This document shows, piece after piece, positions 60,669-64,000 of a stretch of 64,000 nt of DNA. Origin of the DNA: an uncultured Tenacibaculum sp. Its GTDB lineage: Bacteria > Bacteroidota > Bacteroidia > Flavobacteriales > Flavobacteriaceae. The translations under genes were made by a program, and so were the position numbers. The stretch is taken from contig CANMIL010000002.1 in assembly GCA_947497895.1 (NCBI GenBank), forward strand, positions 496,001-560,000, given 5' to 3'. The first letter of the stretch is position 1, and every line of letters begins with the position of its first letter. The notes beneath the pieces are model-generated. The model saw only the letters and a list, made by a program, of their open reading frames with translations. It did not search any database and was not told the origin of the DNA.

Positions 60669-61763
60669 ATGAAAAGAGTAAGAATTAACCAAGGATATGT
60701 TGGATTGGTGTTCAAAAATGGTGATTATCTTAAGGTAATTACACAAGGTGCGTATTGGTTAGGGTTTAATCATGAAGTAAAAGTGTATGATTTAACTAGA
60801 GATTTTTACACTCCAATAGCTTTAGAGATTTTACTAGAAGATGAATACTTGGCAACACTGATAGAAGTGGTTGAGGTAAAAGATGGCCAATTGGCTTTTG
60901 TTTATGAAAACAATAACTTTAAAAGAGTTTTGTACTCAGGTAGGTATGTTTTCTGGAAAGGTTTAGTGAACAGGAAGATTGAGTTATTTGATACTTCAGA
61001 AATTGAAATGCCAAAGAACATGGACAAGACTTTGTTTAACAATTTTGAGGTAAATAAAAATATTAGAGTTTTTGAAGTAGCAGCTTATGAGAAAGCTGTA
61101 TTGCTTATCAATGATGTTTATGAGAAAACTTTAACGGGTGGTGTTTACAGATACTGGAGAAATGACACCACTATTAAGTTAACAAAAATTGATATGCGTC
61201 AGTTACAATTGGAGATTTCAGGTCAGGAATTGTTAACAAAAGACAAAGCAAACATTAGAATTAACTTCTATACTCAATATAAGGTTGTTGATGTTGAAAA
61301 AGCGTTATTAGCGAATAAAGATTATGAAAAGCAGTTATATATTGCTATGCAATTAATTTTAAGAGCTTATGTTGGAGGATTCACTTTAGATGAGCTTTTA
61401 GAGAAGAAAGAAGATATTGTGACCTCAGTATTTAATGAAGTTCAAGAGAAGGCAACTGCTTTAGGTGTTAAAGTATTAAACTGTGGAATTAGAGATGTTA
61501 TTTTAACTGGTGAAATGAAAGAGATTATGAATCAAGTTTTAGTAGCTCAGAAAAAAGCTCAGGCTAATATTATTACCCGAAGAGAAGAAACAGCTTCAAC
61601 AAGAAGCTTATTAAATACTGCCAAATTAATGGAAAACAACGAAATGTTGTTCAAATTAAAGGAGATGGAATATGTGGAGAAAATTGCTGATAAAATTGGT
61701 GAAATTACGGTATCAGGAAATGGAAACGTAATCAAACAATTAAAGGAGATTTTTACGCATTAA
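60669..61763 (+). CDS. Slipin / SPFH (band 7) protein
   Basis: 364 residues. INQGYVGLVFKNGDYLKVIT near the start, an SPFH domain in the second half (DMRQLQLEISGQELLTKDKA, NIRINFYTQYKVVDVEKALL, QLILRAYVGGFTLDELLEKK) and a coiled-coil tail (AQKKAQANIITRREETASTR). No clear N-terminal membrane helix. Slipins are recurrent neighbours of rtcB and RNA-repair genes in bacteria, which fits here. The molecular role in repair is unknown. Confidence 0.9.
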   Translation: MKRVRINQGYVGLVFKNGDYLKVITQGAYWLGFNHEVKVYDLTRDFYTPIALEILLEDEYLATLIEVVEVKDGQLAFVYENNNFKRVLYSGRYVFWKGLVNRKIELFDTSEIEMPKNMDKTLFNNFEVNKNIRVFEVAAYEKAVLLINDVYEKTLTGGVYRYWRNDTTIKLTKIDMRQLQLEISGQELLTKDKANIRINFYTQYKVVDVEKALLANKDYEKQLYIAMQLILRAYVGGFTLDELLEKKEDIVTSVFNEVQEKATALGVKVLNCGIRDVILTGEMKEIMNQVLVAQKKAQANIITRREETASTRSLLNTAKLMENNEMLFKLKEMEYVEKIADKIGEITVSGNGNVIKQLKEIFTH

Positions 61764-61867
61764 ACGTTAATAGTTTTAGCGAACGAGTCAGTTATAATTT
61801 GTGCTTAAAGTTGTGTTATATTTAAGTATGAAGCCGAGACTGGCTTTTTCTTTCTTTTATCTATTAC

Positions 61868-62374
61868 TTAAACATATCCTAATTTTCGTTCCGTTTTTTC
61901 TCCAATAAACAACTGTAAGCTATTGTTGTAAGAAGAGATGATTTCACTGAATAGGAAGTCAAAAAAAGCAATAAAAGATGCTGGATTATTCTTTTTAAGT
62001 TCGAACTTTTCAGGATTATTAGCGTACTGAACATAGAACTTATTTTGACTATTTTTTTTGAATTTCAAATGAATCATAATAACTTCAATCGGTAATGTTT
62101 CGGGGGTTTTGCAAACGGTTAAACCAATTCCAAAATGCCAATATCTATCGGGCATAAGTGAAATAGCATGAACTAGTTCAGGCTGCACTAAATCAAATTG
62201 GCCATTATGATCTATTTTGAATAATGAAAACTGACTTTCTGGAATTTGATAATATTCTTTTAGCCGTTTTACTAACTCAATAGCAAGCATATGGCTTTCT
62301 TTACGATAGTTGTCAAAACTGTCCTGTGCATGTCCAAAAGCACTACATAATTGATGAAATTTTGATGTATTCAT
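61868..62374 (-). CDS. Hypothetical protein, 168 residues
   Basis: No family recognised. Soluble, mixed alpha/beta, with MPDRYWHFGIGLTVCKTPET and MIHLKFKKNSQNKFYVQYAN. Convergent to the slipin gene and outside the RNA island by orientation. Confidence 0.65.
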   Translation of the reverse strand: MNTSKFHQLCSAFGHAQDSFDNYRKESHMLAIELVKRLKEYYQIPESQFSLFKIDHNGQFDLVQPELVHAISLMPDRYWHFGIGLTVCKTPETLPIEVIMIHLKFKKNSQNKFYVQYANNPEKFELKKNNPASFIAFFDFLFSEIISSYNNSLQLFIGEKTERKLGYV

Positions 62375-62545
62375 AAATTCAGGTATAATTTTATCTCAAA
62401 TAATGTAAATCATAAAAGATACTGATTTTACATTCCATTTTTATTCGTTTTATAATAGACGAAGTTCGTTGGTTAAACTTCCCTTAACCAATTAAACAGA
62501 TGCAAAAAAATATTTTATAAGTTACAACACATGGTATTGCTCCTT

Positions 62546-63010
62546 CTATTTCATTAAATAGAAAGACCTGCTTTGAGGTGTATAGGCAATACTGAATCTG
62601 TTTTTTGCGATATTATCAATTTGTTTTTTAAATGATGAAATTAATATCTCTTGATCTTTTTTGTTACTCGATCGTACGAGTGTTTTATTTTTATCATGAG
62701 TGTAAACTACTTCATATTTGTTATTTAATATTCTGTTTTTAATATCAGTGGGATTACCTAAAAGAAAAAAGTCTGGTTCTTTTTCTTCTAAGTCTAGAAA
62801 TATTACTTTTTTGTTTAGAAAATCATATTGGTAGTTTACATAGATGATATTATCATCAGAGTTATGAAAACTCATAGATGAAACCTTTTTGAAAAGGTCA
62901 TTAAATGACATTGATTGGTTTTGAAGAGCGTTGAATTCTTCGTCTGAAATACAGGCTAGAAAAAGTAGTAAAGTAAGCGCTAGTTTTAAAAATTTGGGGA
63001 ACATTTTCAT
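62546..63010 (-). CDS. Small lipoprotein of unknown function
   Basis: 154 residues. LALTLLLFLACISDEEFNAL is a lipoprotein signal with the lipobox Cys at about residue 19. The mature part is beta-rich (IIYVNYQYDFLNKKVIFLDL). No known domain. Confidence 0.7.
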   Translation of the reverse strand: MKMFPKFLKLALTLLLFLACISDEEFNALQNQSMSFNDLFKKVSSMSFHNSDDNIIYVNYQYDFLNKKVIFLDLEEKEPDFFLLGNPTDIKNRILNNKYEVVYTHDKNKTLVRSSNKKDQEILISSFKKQIDNIAKNRFSIAYTPQSRSFYLMK

Positions 63011-63123
63011 GGTTAAAGACTAGTTCTGGTTACTCAAATATAAAGAGATAAAATGCTTAAGTAAATCCCTAGTTTTCCTAGATTTTCACTAAGTGTTTTT
63101 ACTAAACTTTATAATCAATTAAA

Positions 63124-64000
63124 CTATTTTGGTAAGGTGAAATAGATGGTAGTCCCCTCATTTTCTTTTGAACGAACCCAAATTTCACCAGCATGCAGAT
63201 CAATAATTTTTTTCACGATAGATAAACCTACTCCAGTTGATGAGTTTTCGTCACCTAAAGTTTGAAAAATTTTAAAAATCTTATCGTGATATTTTTCAGG
63301 TATTCCTGGGCCATTGTCGGAGATACTAAACTCCCAACAAGTTTTTCGTTCTACAGCATCTATCACCACAATACCTCGTTCATTATTGCTATACTTAATC
63401 GCATTATCAATTAAGTTTTGAAAAAGTTGATGTAATCTGAATTTATCAATTTTAATAAACGGTAATCGTTCAGGCAGTTTAATTGTTACATGTTCAGGAA
63501 CGTAAATAGTATCAATGAGCTCAGGCATTAAAACCTTTAAGCTGGTTTTTCTTTTTGCTGATTTTACTTGATCGATTTTGGCATATTTTAGAATTCCATT
63601 GATCAAGTGGTCCATTTTATCAACTTGCTTAAAAAGTAAGCTAATATATTCCTCTATAACGGCATTTGGATTAGATTCGTTTTCATCTTTAATCCAATTG
63701 ATAAGAGCATTCATACTTCTTAATGGAGATTTCAAATCGTGCGATACAACTTGCGCAAAATCATTAAGTTCTTTATTACTTATCTTTAAGTTTCTAACAA
63801 GAGCTTTATTCGTTTTATTCGTTTCTAATAGTAAGCTCAAATTCATGGCGCTTTTTAATTGAGTAGCAGCTAAATTGGCTATAGTTTCCAACGTTTTTAG
63901 CTGTTTCTTTGTGAAAAAACCTTTGTACGTGTTCTTTGAGTTGATTAACCCTATTGTAATGCCTTCATCAATAATTGGGATAAAGATTTCAGATGCATGT
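63124..64000 (-). CDS. GAF-sensor histidine kinase, 5' end outside window
   Basis: The reading frame continues to the window edge, so the gene is truncated here; the TTG at 63891 is not a real start. Visible from the edge: end of a GAF domain (IPIIDEGITIGLINSKNTYK ... LKTLETIANLAATQL), then HisKA with the phospho-acceptor His in FAQVVSHDLKSPLRSM, and HATPase_c with NLIDNAIKYS (N box), ISDNGPGIPEKY (G1) and STGVGLSIVKKII (G2). No receiver domain at the C-terminus. Confidence 0.92.
   Translation of the reverse strand, partial: HASEIFIPIIDEGITIGLINSKNTYKGFFTKKQLKTLETIANLAATQLKSAMNLSLLLETNKTNKALVRNLKISNKELNDFAQVVSHDLKSPLRSMNALINWIKDENESNPNAVIEEYISLLFKQVDKMDHLINGILKYAKIDQVKSAKRKTSLKVLMPELIDTIYVPEHVTIKLPERLPFIKIDKFRLHQLFQNLIDNAIKYSNNERGIVVIDAVERKTCWEFSISDNGPGIPEKYHDKIFKIFQTLGDENSSTGVGLSIVKKIIDLHAGEIWVRSKENEGTTIYFTLPK

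Overview
The window looks like the chromosome of a marine-type member of the Flavobacteriaceae (Bacteroidota). It is strongly AT-rich, has few Shine-Dalgarno sites, promoters with a TTTG-type -7 element, TonB-dependent receptors with carboxypeptidase-regulatory-like N-termini, and a ribonucleotide reductase whose small subunit carries the ATP-cone. I assign no genus.

Layout. (1) 1-6.7 kb is housekeeping: a partial M28 peptidase, a CBS protein, a GNAT acetyltransferase, SSB and nrdB-nrdA. (2) 6.9-21.3 kb holds two divergent RiPP loci. On the minus strand are a split LanB dehydratase (two ORFs), a membrane TPR/AraC regulator, a small double-glycine precursor gene at 8663-8830 and a lipoprotein subtilase. 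On the plus strand are an outer-membrane barrel protein, three tandem precursor peptides plus a decayed fourth copy, a radical SAM/SPASM maturase and a C39-peptidase ABC exporter. (3) 21.4-33.7 kb is a minus-strand hydantoin/oxoproline-type catabolic operon with its own TonB receptor. (4) 33.8-42.3 kb is a mixed region: a WYL regulator, CAP-domain protein, HD hydrolase, sterol-desaturase family enzyme, second subtilase and S24/S26-like protein.

(5) 42.4-61.8 kb is the exceptional part, a large RNA-repair and non-coding-RNA island. Its proteins include two RtcB RNA ligases, three nucleotidyltransferases (two of the RlaP type), a HAD phosphatase resembling the polynucleotide-kinase phosphatase domain, a DUF434 protein, peptide release factor H, a TPR protein, a 598-residue protein of unknown family, a DEDDh exonuclease, a YkuK-type RNase H-fold protein and a slipin. 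Interleaved are unusual RNAs. One set is a family of six copies of a structured module (6-bp helix ending in GU, then UCCUA). Four copies are free hairpins with an invariant AAA/C internal loop and covarying outer stems, two of which display tRNA-like arms. The other two copies are circularly permuted and embedded in the anticodon arms of whole tRNAs. A second set comprises seven ordinary tRNA genes mixed with three tRNAs bearing inserts of about 53 nt in the anticodon or T loop. A third set is three consecutive tRNA-like genes that fold only if circularly permuted, with the 3' half upstream of the 5' half. Three promoters in the island share one near-palindromic TTGCGCA-N7-TGCGTAA operator: those of the first rtcB operon, the module-RNA operon and the permuted-tRNA unit. 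This suggests one regulon that makes broken or rearranged tRNAs together with the ligases able to join them.

(6) 61.8-64 kb holds two small hypothetical genes and the 3' part of a GAF-histidine kinase gene. All folds and assignments were made by eye; no alignment, folding or database search was run.
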